From Solimonas sp040754295 (GTDB lineage: Bacteria; Pseudomonadota; Gammaproteobacteria; Nevskiales; Nevskiaceae), in NCBI GenBank assembly GCA_040754295.1, contig JBFMCQ010000097.1, forward strand, positions 1 through 11,049: a DNA stretch of 11,049 nt, given 5' to 3'. The translations under genes and the position numbers were made by a program. The notes beneath the pieces are model-generated. The model saw only the letters and a list, made by a program, of their open reading frames with translations, had not been told where the DNA came from and ran no database searches. Of this stretch, positions 1-5,853 are shown in pieces; the first letter of the stretch is position 1; each line of letters opens with the position of its first letter.

Positions 1-406
1 CCTGAATGAACGGCGGCGCAACCAGCCGGTACACCAGCGGAATCGGCACATCGTGCAGTTCGCCGCGGACGTCGAACGACAGGCGGCAGCCGCCTGCGCT
101 GGGCTGCAGGTGCATGCGCCCCTCGATGACGGCGTTGCCGTAGTCCGGCAGCGGCTTCCATTCGAGCACACCTGCATCCGCGTCGACCGTGTAGGCGGCG
201 GCGTAGCTAAGCTCGTGGGCGATGCGCACGGTGCGCGAGCCGATCGGCGCCATCTCCGAGAGGTATGCGTCCCGCCTGAGCGGCGTGAGCCGGCGCAGCT
301 TCGGAAAGCGGCCGATCAGCCTCGCGTAATCGCGCAGCAGCGGCTGCACGCGCTCGACCCCCGCAGCGATCTCGACGCTGCGCGCGATGCCGATGTCGAC
401 CTTCAT
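1..406 (-). CDS. Probable SRPBCC/START-like protein, 3' end outside window
   Basis: The frame is open from an ATG at 406 to the left edge, giving 135 complete codons without a stop, so the C-terminus is missing. The product begins MKVDIGIARSVEIAAG. It has a long amphipathic helix near residues 15-35, then alternating beta-type stretches (STVRIAHEL-like, GVLEWKPLPDYGNAVIEGRM, CRLSFDVRGEL), ending at VYRLVAPPFIQ where the fold's C-terminal helix would start. This resembles SRPBCC/polyketide-cyclase-like hydrophobic-cavity proteins (the DUF1997/DUF3211 type); that is inference from pattern. No catalytic residues can be assigned and the ligand is unknown. No Shine-Dalgarno is visible before the ATG (the upstream bases are C-rich). 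The frame stays open upstream, so the start is uncertain. Its 5' neighbour is an unrelated hypothetical gene 134 nt away on the same strand. Confidence 0.6.
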   Translation of the reverse strand, partial: MKVDIGIARSVEIAAGVERVQPLLRDYARLIGRFPKLRRLTPLRRDAYLSEMAPIGSRTVRIAHELSYAAAYTVDADAGVLEWKPLPDYGNAVIEGRMHLQPSAGGCRLSFDVRGELHDVPIPLVYRLVAPPFIQ

Positions 407-540
407 GGGGGAAGCTTGGCAGCCGCGCGCGGCGCCGCCTTTGGCCGCGCTGATCCGGCGCCGGGTCGATGCGGCCAATCGCCGATCCGCAGCTCGGACG
501 CGACACCGCTGGGTGTGCGGACGCAGGGCGGGCGGCTTAG

Positions 541-1011
541 CTAGGCGACTGGGGTCGGAGTGTGGGACGCCGCGCCGACCGCACTCGCCGCGCGGCGCAT
601 CTGCACATGCAGCCACTCGAAGAACTCGGCGCGTGCCGCGGGCAGCGGTGCGGCGGCCGCTGTCTCGCATTCGGCGATATCGAGCGCCCGCTGTAACGAC
701 TGGTCGGCGAGCGCATCCGGCTGGGCGACACCGGCGTTGATCAGCTCCGAGCGGATCATCAGGCGAATCGGACCGAGCAGCGCAGCATGTGTCGTCGGCG
801 TGAGGCTGCGCCAGCTCACCTGTGCCCGTGCCACGACGAGATCGAGCGCTGCGTACCAGAACGCCTCGATCGCCAGGTCCAGGCGCTGCGGTCCCGGCCG
901 CATGCCGGTCGTCACACGCAGCACGCGGTTGCGCAGCCCTTCGAGGAAGTGCTTCGCATCCAGGCTTTGCGAGCGCCCGCCGTGCGACGCTGTCCCTATG
1001 TCGATCGACAT
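541..1011 (-). CDS. Hypothetical alpha-helical protein, 156 aa
   Basis: This is a minus-strand frame with codon use like its neighbours (mostly G or C in third positions) and a TAG stop. I chose the ATG at 1011 (MSIDIGTASHGG); a TTG two codons upstream at 1017 is an alternative. A weak GGA lies about ten bases before the ATG. The protein looks soluble and mainly helical, with helices around AKHFLEGLRNRVLRV, LDLAIEAFWYAALDLVVARA, LLGPIRLMIRSELINAG and RAEFFEWLHVQMRRAA. The C-terminal tail is Ala/Pro-rich and disordered-looking. There is no signal peptide, membrane segment or catalytic motif, and I do not recognise the family. It lies between the SRPBCC-like gene and the Api92-like gene on the same strand, with gaps of 134 and 196 nt that argue against a tightly coupled operon. 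Confidence 0.65.
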   Translation of the reverse strand: MSIDIGTASHGGRSQSLDAKHFLEGLRNRVLRVTTGMRPGPQRLDLAIEAFWYAALDLVVARAQVSWRSLTPTTHAALLGPIRLMIRSELINAGVAQPDALADQSLQRALDIAECETAAAAPLPAARAEFFEWLHVQMRRAASAVGAASHTPTPVA

Positions 1012-1207
1012 CGTCAATCAATCCGTCATCGCGCCGTGCGCCGACTCGCCGGCGCTGGCACACGCCACCGAGCATGAGCCACGCGACCGACCGGAGTCGA
1101 TCCGGCGCTGCGCAGACATGCCACCCGGTGGTAGTAAGGCTCGTGCGGGGCCCTCGAGCGCGCCGCGGCGGACGGACGGCGAGCGCCCTGTGACGGGCGG
1201 CGCAGGC

Positions 1208-2158
1208 TCAGCCGGCCGCGCGTATCGGCTGAGGCACCTGCGGCGAACCGAGGGGCGCGCTGCGCGCGAGCACGAGCTGCCGTGCCATCGCCGTCGTCTC
1301 CAGATAGGCGCTGCCGGTGAATCCACCGTTGATCATCGGCGCCGGCGGCAGCGCTTCGCCGCGGAAGGCGCTGCCACCGCCGCCGCTGTGTGCGCGCCGC
1401 TCGCCGCTGTCGGCGTCGACCGAAACGCAACCGAAGCGCAGGGCCGAATAGCGCTCGCACAGCCGGCGCAGCACGCCGACCGGCGCGCTTTCGACCGTTT
1501 CCAGCTCGTAGAGCGCGATCCGTCGACCGTCGCCGGCACGCTCGAAGCGGCTCGCGATCAGGCGTGCGTCCTCGGGTGTGCCCCAGTTGCGCATGCACCA
1601 GTTGCGGCCGGCGTAGCGATACGAGCCCTGCAGCACGCGAAACGGCGGCAGGATCACCCGCGTCAGCGAGAAGCCTTCACGGAACAGGCCGCCGGAGCCC
1701 GCCCGTGCGCCGGCAGCGATGTCGCCCGGCTTGAGCGCGAGCAGACCGCGCATGAAGTGCTTGCAGTAAGCGCTCGAGGTATTCCAAAGGTTGCGGAAAT
1801 GCCGGGCGATCGAGCCGTTGTCGATCAGGTGGCGCTCCTCGACCTCCTCGCAGGCGCGCAGAACGTCCTCGAGCGTGAGCGTTTCGATGCGGCGCCCGGA
1901 GCGCAGCACGGCCAGATAGACGACCTCGCGCTCGACTTCCTCGGCGGGCCGCCAGGGCAGCGGCTGCGCGTGTGCCAGCGTACGGTGCAGCCGCAGCACG
2001 TCGGTGTCCGTGCCGCCCACGACCAGAACGTTGAACCACAGGTGCTGCGCCACCTGCCTGTCGGCTTCTGCCGCCAGGACCTCATCCGGAGCCACCGTGG
2101 CACCGGCAGACGCTTTGCGCGCGTGACGCATGGGATCCGTTGCCCTACCGAGTTTCAT
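1208..2158 (-). CDS. Protein with a probable Api92-like (DUF1281-type) ferredoxin-fold domain, 316 aa
   Basis: The ATG at 2158 (MKLGRATDP) is preferred; a GTG at 2167 would add three residues and an internal ATG lies at 2131. A weak AGAG-type site lies 7-8 nt before 2158. Three blocks in order recall Api92-like/DUF1281 proteins such as plasmid YubB: an N-terminal beta strand WFNVLVVGG (about 41-48), FSLTRVILPP (163-172) then NWCMRNWGTPEDA (186-198), and ELETVESAPVGVLRRL (218-233), like the family's FxTxxSxPxxVxxxL stretch. The family's KWDA is PEDA here. The protein is longer than typical members: an extra charged helical region (about 70-120) separates the strands, and a Gly/Ser-rich tail follows residue 257. 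The family's function is unknown and its members are mostly phage- or plasmid-borne. The assignment is by eye. No signal peptide or membrane segment was seen. Confidence 0.55.
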   Translation of the reverse strand: MKLGRATDPMRHARKASAGATVAPDEVLAAEADRQVAQHLWFNVLVVGGTDTDVLRLHRTLAHAQPLPWRPAEEVEREVVYLAVLRSGRRIETLTLEDVLRACEEVEERHLIDNGSIARHFRNLWNTSSAYCKHFMRGLLALKPGDIAAGARAGSGGLFREGFSLTRVILPPFRVLQGSYRYAGRNWCMRNWGTPEDARLIASRFERAGDGRRIALYELETVESAPVGVLRRLCERYSALRFGCVSVDADSGERRAHSGGGGSAFRGEALPPAPMINGGFTGSAYLETTAMARQLVLARSAPLGSPQVPQPIRAAG

Positions 2159-2364
2159 GCGGAACACTCTAGGTGGATCGTCGGGGGCGTGACCGACTGC
2201 AGCGCGCCGCCGGGCGAGTCCGGCGGACGAGCGGCGCTGCCGCGCCCGCCCCGGTCCGCAACGTCGAAAATGTACTACGGGCGGGGACGAAGACGCGGCG
2301 AAGGGGCCAAGACTTCTCGCACGTCGACCAGCACCACGTCCTGGCCGGGCGCCACGTCAGGTAC

Positions 2365-2390
2365 AAAAAACCCCGCATACCAGCAGGGTT
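2365..2390 (-). terminator. Intrinsic terminator after tRNA-Gln
   Basis: On the minus strand a GC-rich stem (ACCCTGC paired with GCGGGGT, one G-U pair, six-base loop) runs straight into six T residues at 2370-2365. It lies about 45 nt beyond the CCA end of tRNA-Gln and is the only good rho-independent terminator for the rplM-rpsI-tRNA unit. The 197 nt to its left (2168-2364) precede the Api92-like gene and show no convincing promoter or gene. Confidence 0.85.
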
Positions 2391-2394
2391 CGTC

Positions 2395-2430
2395 GCTTTC
2401 TTCGGCCTTCTTCGGGAGGCCGAGGAAAGC
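2395..2430 (-). ncRNA. Trailer hairpin between tRNA-Gln and its terminator
   Basis: An inverted repeat of 14 base pairs with one mismatch (GCTTTC and TCGGCCT-type arms, eight-base loop) begins only five bases past the tRNA CCA end and ends four bases before the terminator stem. The transcript therefore carries two consecutive stems in its 3' external trailer. The stem is stronger than needed for termination and has no T run of its own. It may guide 3' processing of the tRNA precursor or form the body of a trailer-derived small RNA; neither is shown by the sequence. Confidence 0.5.
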
Positions 2431-2435
2431 GGTGT

Positions 2436-2509
2436 TGGCTGGGGGACTAGGATTCGAACCTAGACTGGCGGAGTCAGAGTCCGCTGTCCTACCGTTAGAC
2501 GATCCCCCA
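2436..2509 (-). tRNA. tRNA-Gln (anticodon CUG)
   Basis: The full cloverleaf is visible on the minus strand. The acceptor stem TGGGGGA pairs with TCCCCCA, starting with the U1-A72 pair typical of tRNA-Gln. The D arm has a GTC/GAC stem, and the anticodon stem GCGGA/TCCGC carries loop CTCTGAC. The variable loop is short, the T arm is CTAGG-TTCGAAT-CCTAG, the discriminator is G, and CCA is encoded. Anticodon CUG reads CAG glutamine codons. It lies 51 nt downstream of the rpsI stop on the same strand, so it can be transcribed from the ribosomal promoter, its own promoter, or both. Confidence 0.97.
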
Positions 2510-2535
2510 TCCGGGCGGAAATCCGATGGGCAGCG

Positions 2536-2564
2536 AGTATAGCCGGCTGCCCCGTATGGATCAG
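2536..2564 (-). promoter_or_regulatory. Probable sigma-70 promoter for tRNA-Gln
   Basis: A TATACT -10 box (2541-2536) lies 17 bp from a weak CTGATC -35 box (2564-2559) that overlaps the rpsI stop codon. The expected start is about 20 nt before the mature tRNA 5' end. GC-rich bases follow the -10 box, as at stringently controlled stable-RNA promoters. The -35 box matches consensus at only three positions. Confidence 0.5.
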
Positions 2565-2959
2565 CGCTTGGAGTACTGGGTTCCGCGGCGGGCTTTGTGC
2601 AGGCCGACCTTCTTGCGCTCGACCTCACGCGCGTCGCGGGTGACGAGGCCGGCGGCGCGCAGCGGCGCACGCAGGTTCTCGTCGTAGTCGATCAGCGCGC
2701 GGGTGATGCCGTGGCGGATCGCGCCGGCCTGTCCGTTCGGGCCGCCGCCGGCAACGGTGATCTTGATGTCGAAGCGCGTCAGCGAGTCGGCGATCTCGAG
2801 CGGCTGGCGCACCAGCATGCGCGAGGTCTCGCGGCCGAAGTAGGCTTCGACGGTCTTGTCGTTGATCGTGATGTCGCCCTTGCCGGGCTTGATGAACACA
2901 CGCGCCGTCGCAGTCTTGCGGCGGCCGGTGCCGTATTTGTAATCGATGGTCTTGGCCAT
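2561..2959 (-). CDS. rpsI: 30S ribosomal protein S9
   Basis: This is the full-length S9 of the small ribosomal subunit, whose C-terminal tail reaches towards the P-site tRNA. The 132 residues show the family signatures: YGTGRRKTATARVF near the N-terminus, INDKTVEAYFGRE, VAGGGPNGQAGAIRHGITRAL in the middle, and the basic tail KARRGTQYSKR ending in the invariant SKR. Bacterial S9 usually has about 130 residues, and no disruption is seen. It starts 17 nt after the rplM stop with only a weak GGA upstream, which suggests translation coupled to rplM. The usual gammaproteobacterial followers such as sspA or petA are absent; a tRNA gene comes next. Confidence 0.98.
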   Translation of the reverse strand: MAKTIDYKYGTGRRKTATARVFIKPGKGDITINDKTVEAYFGRETSRMLVRQPLEIADSLTRFDIKITVAGGGPNGQAGAIRHGITRALIDYDENLRAPLRAAGLVTRDAREVERKKVGLHKARRGTQYSKR

Positions 2960-2976
2960 GGATCGGGTCCGAGTCT

Positions 2977-3405
2977 TCAGAACGTGAGGGGCTTGGGCTG
3001 CTGCGCGGTGTGCGGGTGCTGGCTGCCCGCGTACACCTTCAGCTTACGGAATTGCGCGTAGCCCAGCGGACCCTTGGGCAGCATGCCCTTGACCGCCTTC
3101 TCGATCACGCGCTCGGGATGCTTGGCCAGCACTTCCTCGAGGCTCTGCGAGCGGATGCCGCCCGGGTACTCGGTGTGCCGGTAGTAGATCTTGTCCTTGA
3201 GCTTGTTGCCCGTGGCCTTCACCTTCTCGGCGTTGACGACGACGATGTAATCGCCGGTGTCGACGTTCGGGGTGTATTCGGCCTTGTGCTTGCCGCGCAG
3301 GCGGTTGGCGATCTCGGTCGCCAGCCGGCCCAGCGTCTTGTCCGTTGCGTCAATCACGTACCAGTCGCGCTTGACGGTCTCGGACTTCGCGAAGATGGTC
3401 TTCAT
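2977..3405 (-). CDS. rplM: 50S ribosomal protein L13
   Basis: This is the complete 142-residue L13, an early-assembling protein of the large subunit. Recognisable blocks are the N-terminal KRDWYVIDATDKTLGRLATE, the basic RLRGKHKAEYTPNVDTGDYIVVVNAEK, KIYYRHTEYPGG, and VKGMLPKGPLG towards the C-terminus. The length equals that of the E. coli protein. It is first in the rplM-rpsI operon, with its own promoter and a leader of about 75 nt holding a strong hairpin. In E. coli, L13 represses its own operon through the leader, so similar control is plausible here. The start codon follows a short GACTG-type direct repeat and no strong Shine-Dalgarno is present, which is compatible with regulated initiation. 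Confidence 0.98.
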   Translation of the reverse strand: MKTIFAKSETVKRDWYVIDATDKTLGRLATEIANRLRGKHKAEYTPNVDTGDYIVVVNAEKVKATGNKLKDKIYYRHTEYPGGIRSQSLEEVLAKHPERVIEKAVKGMLPKGPLGYAQFRKLKVYAGSQHPHTAQQPKPLTF

Positions 3406-3446
3406 CGGTCCAGTCCAGTCGGCCCCTTGGGGGCTGGTTGTAGTTC

Positions 3447-3472
3447 GGTTGACCGGCGCAAACCGTCCAACC
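3447..3472 (-). promoter_or_regulatory. Hairpin in the rplM leader, candidate L13 autoregulatory site
   Basis: On the minus strand GGTTGGACGG pairs with CCGGTCAACC across a six-base loop: eight Watson-Crick pairs, one G-U pair and one mismatch. It starts about ten bases after the expected transcription start. A second small stem, GCCCC-CAA-GGGGC, lies between it and the start codon (around 3421-3433). The position suits the L13 leader control known in E. coli, but the binding is inference. Confidence 0.45.
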
Positions 3473-3488
3473 TCGAAAAAGGCCGCGA

Positions 3489-3517
3489 ATTCTAACGGTG
3501 GAACAGGACCCGCGCAA
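3489..3517 (-). promoter_or_regulatory. Sigma-70 promoter of rplM-rpsI
   Basis: TTGCGC (3517-3512) and TAGAAT (3494-3489) are separated by exactly 17 bp. The -10 box matches consensus at five of six positions, and a GC-rich discriminator (TCGCGGCC) follows, typical of ribosomal protein promoters under growth-rate control. The predicted leader is about 75 nt. The promoter lies just past the terminator of the pilus ATPase cluster, so the two units are insulated. Confidence 0.65.
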
Positions 3518-3542
3518 GCTGCTATCCGCTTGTTTTGAAAGT

Positions 3543-3562
3543 CCCGGCCACGGATGGCCGGG
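3543..3562 (-). terminator. Hairpin terminator after the pilus ATPase cluster
   Basis: A perfect 8-bp stem CCCGGCCA/TGGCCGGG with a four-base loop lies 18 nt beyond the stop of the third ATPase gene. It is followed on the minus strand by ACTTTCAAAAC, a weak and interrupted T tract, so termination may be partial. Confidence 0.6.
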
Positions 3563-3580
3563 GCTTGCCCGGGACGGGCA

Positions 3581-4645
3581 CTACGACCCGAAGTTGATCT
3601 TGGCTTCGAGGTTGGTGCGCGAGTCGGCGTTGCTCAGCGCCTCGTCCAGCGTAATCGCGCCGCTCTTGTAGAGGCCGAACAGCGACTGGTCGAAGGTGAG
3701 CATGCCTTTGTCGGAGGACTGGTTCATCGCCTCCTTGATCTCGTCGATACGCTTGTTGAGGATCAGCTCCTGCACGTAGGGCGTGGTGAGCATCACTTCC
3801 ATCGCCGCGCAGCGCTTTCCATCCTTGCGGCGCACCAGGCGCTGGGAAACGATCGCCCGCAGCGTCAGCGACAAGTCCATGTACAGCTGGTCGCGCAGCG
3901 CCTCCGGATACAGATTGACGATGCGCTGCAGCGCCTGGTACGCGTTGTTGGCGTGCAGCGTCGAGATCGCCAGGTGGCCGGTGTTGGCGAGCTGGATGCA
4001 GGCGTCCATGGTTTCGCGGGTGCGCACCTCGCCGACGAGGATCACGTCCGGCGCCTCACGCAGCGCACTCTTGAGCGCGCGCTCGTAGCTTATCGTGTCC
4101 TGCCCGACTTCGCGCTGGTTGATGATGCTGCGCTTGTTCGGATGGATGAACTCGATCGGATCCTCGATCGTCAGGATGTGCCCGGTCTGCGTCTCGTTGC
4201 GGTGGTTGATCATCGCCGCGAGCGTCGTCGACTTGCCGGAGCCGGTGGCGCCGACCATCAGGATCATGCCGCGCTTGTGCTGGATCAGATCCTTGAGCAC
4301 CGGTGGCATGCCGATGATCTCGTCGAGCCGCGGCACCTGCGCCTTGATGTAGCGCAGCACCATCGCGATCGAGCCGCGCTGATTGAAAACGTTGACGCGG
4401 AAACGTCCCAGTCCGCCGGCCTCGGTCGCCAGATCCACTTCCAGATGCCGCTGCAGGTGCTCCTTCTGCTCGGGCGTGAGAATCGAAAACGCCAGCTCCT
4501 TGATGAAATCGCGCGTCAGCAGATTCTTGCCGACCGGCATCAGCTCGCCTTCGATCTTCACCTGCGCCGGCGCGTTGGCGGTAAAGAACAGGTCGGAGCC
4601 GTTCTTTTCCACGCACAGCTTCATGTACGGCAGGATCTTGAGCAT
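3581..4645 (-). CDS. PilT/PilU-family type IV pilus ATPase, third paralogue (PilU-like)
   Basis: A 354-residue secretion-superfamily hexameric ATPase, expected at the cytoplasmic base of the type IV pilus. The N-terminal PAS-like part holds NGSDLFFTANAP (about 15-26). The RecA-like core has Walker A GATGSGKST (132-140), the Asp-box region ILTIEDPIEFIHP (157-169), Walker B VILVGEVRTRETMD (201-214) and His box HLAISTLHANN (224-234). It lacks PilT's AIRNLIRE motif and has VRRKDGKRCAAMEVML and MLTFDQSLFGLY as in PilU, so it groups with PilU by eye. It lacks the longer C-terminal tail of the adjacent PilU. All visible catalytic motifs are intact. It starts 28 nt after the pilU stop, with AGGAG five bases before the ATG, so it is the third gene of a pilT-pilU operon. 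A PilU-like accessory retraction role is inferred. Confidence 0.9.
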   Translation of the reverse strand: MLKILPYMKLCVEKNGSDLFFTANAPAQVKIEGELMPVGKNLLTRDFIKELAFSILTPEQKEHLQRHLEVDLATEAGGLGRFRVNVFNQRGSIAMVLRYIKAQVPRLDEIIGMPPVLKDLIQHKRGMILMVGATGSGKSTTLAAMINHRNETQTGHILTIEDPIEFIHPNKRSIINQREVGQDTISYERALKSALREAPDVILVGEVRTRETMDACIQLANTGHLAISTLHANNAYQALQRIVNLYPEALRDQLYMDLSLTLRAIVSQRLVRRKDGKRCAAMEVMLTTPYVQELILNKRIDEIKEAMNQSSDKGMLTFDQSLFGLYKSGAITLDEALSNADSRTNLEAKINFGS

Positions 4646-4673
4646 TCAGGCTCCTCGCGGGACAGCTCGCGCT

Positions 4674-5840
4674 TCAGCGCCGCAGCACGTTCGCGGACTC
4701 GTCGTCCTTCATCTGCATCTTGCGGACCATTTCGTCCTCGAGCAGGTTCTGGCGCGCGCGCTTGGATTCGAGCTTGACCTTGAGGCGCAGCTCGTTCTGC
4801 GAATCCGCATTGCGCACCGCCTCGTCGTAGCTGATCGCGCCGTCCTCGAACAGCTGGAACAGGAACTGGTCGAAGGTGATCATGCCCTGCTCGTTCGAGC
4901 GCGCCATGACCTCCTTGATGCCGGCGACTTCGCCCTTGAAGATCATGTCGGCGACCAGCGGCGAGTTGATCATGATCTCCATCGCCGCGACGCGGCCGCC
5001 ACCTTCGCGGCGCACCAGCCGCTGCGAGATGATCGCCTTGAGATTCAGCGACAGGTCCATCAGCAGCTGCTCGCGCTTCTCCTCCGGGAAAAAGTTGATG
5101 ATGCGGTCGAGCGCCTGGTTCGCGCTGTTGGCATGCAGCGTCGCCAGAACGAGGTGGCCGGTTTCGGCGAAGTTCACGGCGTACTCCATGCCCTCGCGGG
5201 TGCGCACCTCGCCGATCAGGATCACGTCCGGCGCCTGGCGCAGCGTGTTCTTCAGCGCGTTCTCCCAGGAGTAGGTGTCGGTGCCGACCTCGCGCTGCGT
5301 GATCAGGCAGCCGATATGCGGGTGCACGTACTCGATCGGGTCCTCGATCGTGACGATGTGTCCGCGCGAGTTCTGGTTGCGATAGCCGACCATCGCCGCG
5401 AGTGAGGTCGACTTGCCGGAGCCGGTGGCACCGACCATCAGCACCAGGCCGCGCTTCTCCATGGCGATCTTCGCCAGCTGCGGCGGCAGGCCGAGCTGGT
5501 CGAAGGTCGGGATCTCGGTATTGATCGTGCGCAGCACGCCGCCGACGCGCCCCTGCTGCACGAAGGCGTTGACGCGGAAGCGGCCGATGCCGGGCGGCGA
5601 GATTGCGAAGTTGCACTCGTTCTCGGCCTCGAAGGTCTTGATCTGCCGGTCGTTCATCAGCGAGCGCACGATGATCGCCGAGGCCTCCGGCGGCAGCGGC
5701 TTGTCCATCACCGGCGTCATCTGGCCGTCGAGCTTGATCGCCGGTGGAAAGCCGGCGGTGATGAACAGGTCCGACGCGCCCTTCTGCCTCATCAGCGACA
5801 ACAGTTGCTGCACCAGCTTGACGGCTTGTTCGCGGTCCAT
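4674..5840 (-). CDS. pilU: Type IV pilus retraction accessory ATPase PilU
   Basis: 388 residues, close in length and sequence to Pseudomonas PilU, which works with PilT to retract pili for twitching motility. Visible parts are KGASDLFITAGFPPAIK near the N-terminus, the PilU-type ECNFAISPPGIGRFRVNAF (75-93), Walker A GATGSGKST (137-145), VTIEDPIEYVHPH (163-175), Walker B DVILIGEVRTREGME (205-219), His box HLVLATLHAN (229-238) and EQGMITFDQFLFQLF (317-331). The tail after about 355 is charged and helical (ESKRARQNLLEDEMVRKMQMK), like the variable PilU C-terminus. The ATG lies 13 nt after the pilT stop with an AGAGGT ribosome site, indicating one operon. In P. aeruginosa pilT and pilU are likewise adjacent. 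No frameshift is visible. Confidence 0.95.
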   Translation of the reverse strand: MDREQAVKLVQQLLSLMRQKGASDLFITAGFPPAIKLDGQMTPVMDKPLPPEASAIIVRSLMNDRQIKTFEAENECNFAISPPGIGRFRVNAFVQQGRVGGVLRTINTEIPTFDQLGLPPQLAKIAMEKRGLVLMVGATGSGKSTSLAAMVGYRNQNSRGHIVTIEDPIEYVHPHIGCLITQREVGTDTYSWENALKNTLRQAPDVILIGEVRTREGMEYAVNFAETGHLVLATLHANSANQALDRIINFFPEEKREQLLMDLSLNLKAIISQRLVRREGGGRVAAMEIMINSPLVADMIFKGEVAGIKEVMARSNEQGMITFDQFLFQLFEDGAISYDEAVRNADSQNELRLKVKLESKRARQNLLEDEMVRKMQMKDDESANVLRR

Positions 5841-5853
5841 CGTGGCTACCTCT

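Noticed and set aside
1018..1207. Possible small gene between the 156-aa and Api92-like genes
   Set aside because: The frames there are Arg/Ala/Ser-rich shadows without a ribosome site or recognisable product. No RNA gene or promoter stood out.
560..2542. Plus-strand open frame of 660 codons
   Set aside because: It is antisense to the 156-aa and Api92-like genes and runs through the tRNA. Its end gives the well-known spurious translation of a tRNA (GFEPRLAESESAVLPL). Low-complexity Arg/Ala composition is typical of GC-rich shadows.
2275..2670. Minus-strand frame of 131 codons through tRNA-Gln
   Set aside because: It contains the classic false translation of tRNA-Gln (GGSSNGRTADSD) and overlaps rpsI out of frame.
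3554..4777. Plus-strand open frame of 407 codons opposite the third ATPase gene
   Set aside because: Its composition mirrors the antisense gene, and there is no ribosome site or family resemblance.
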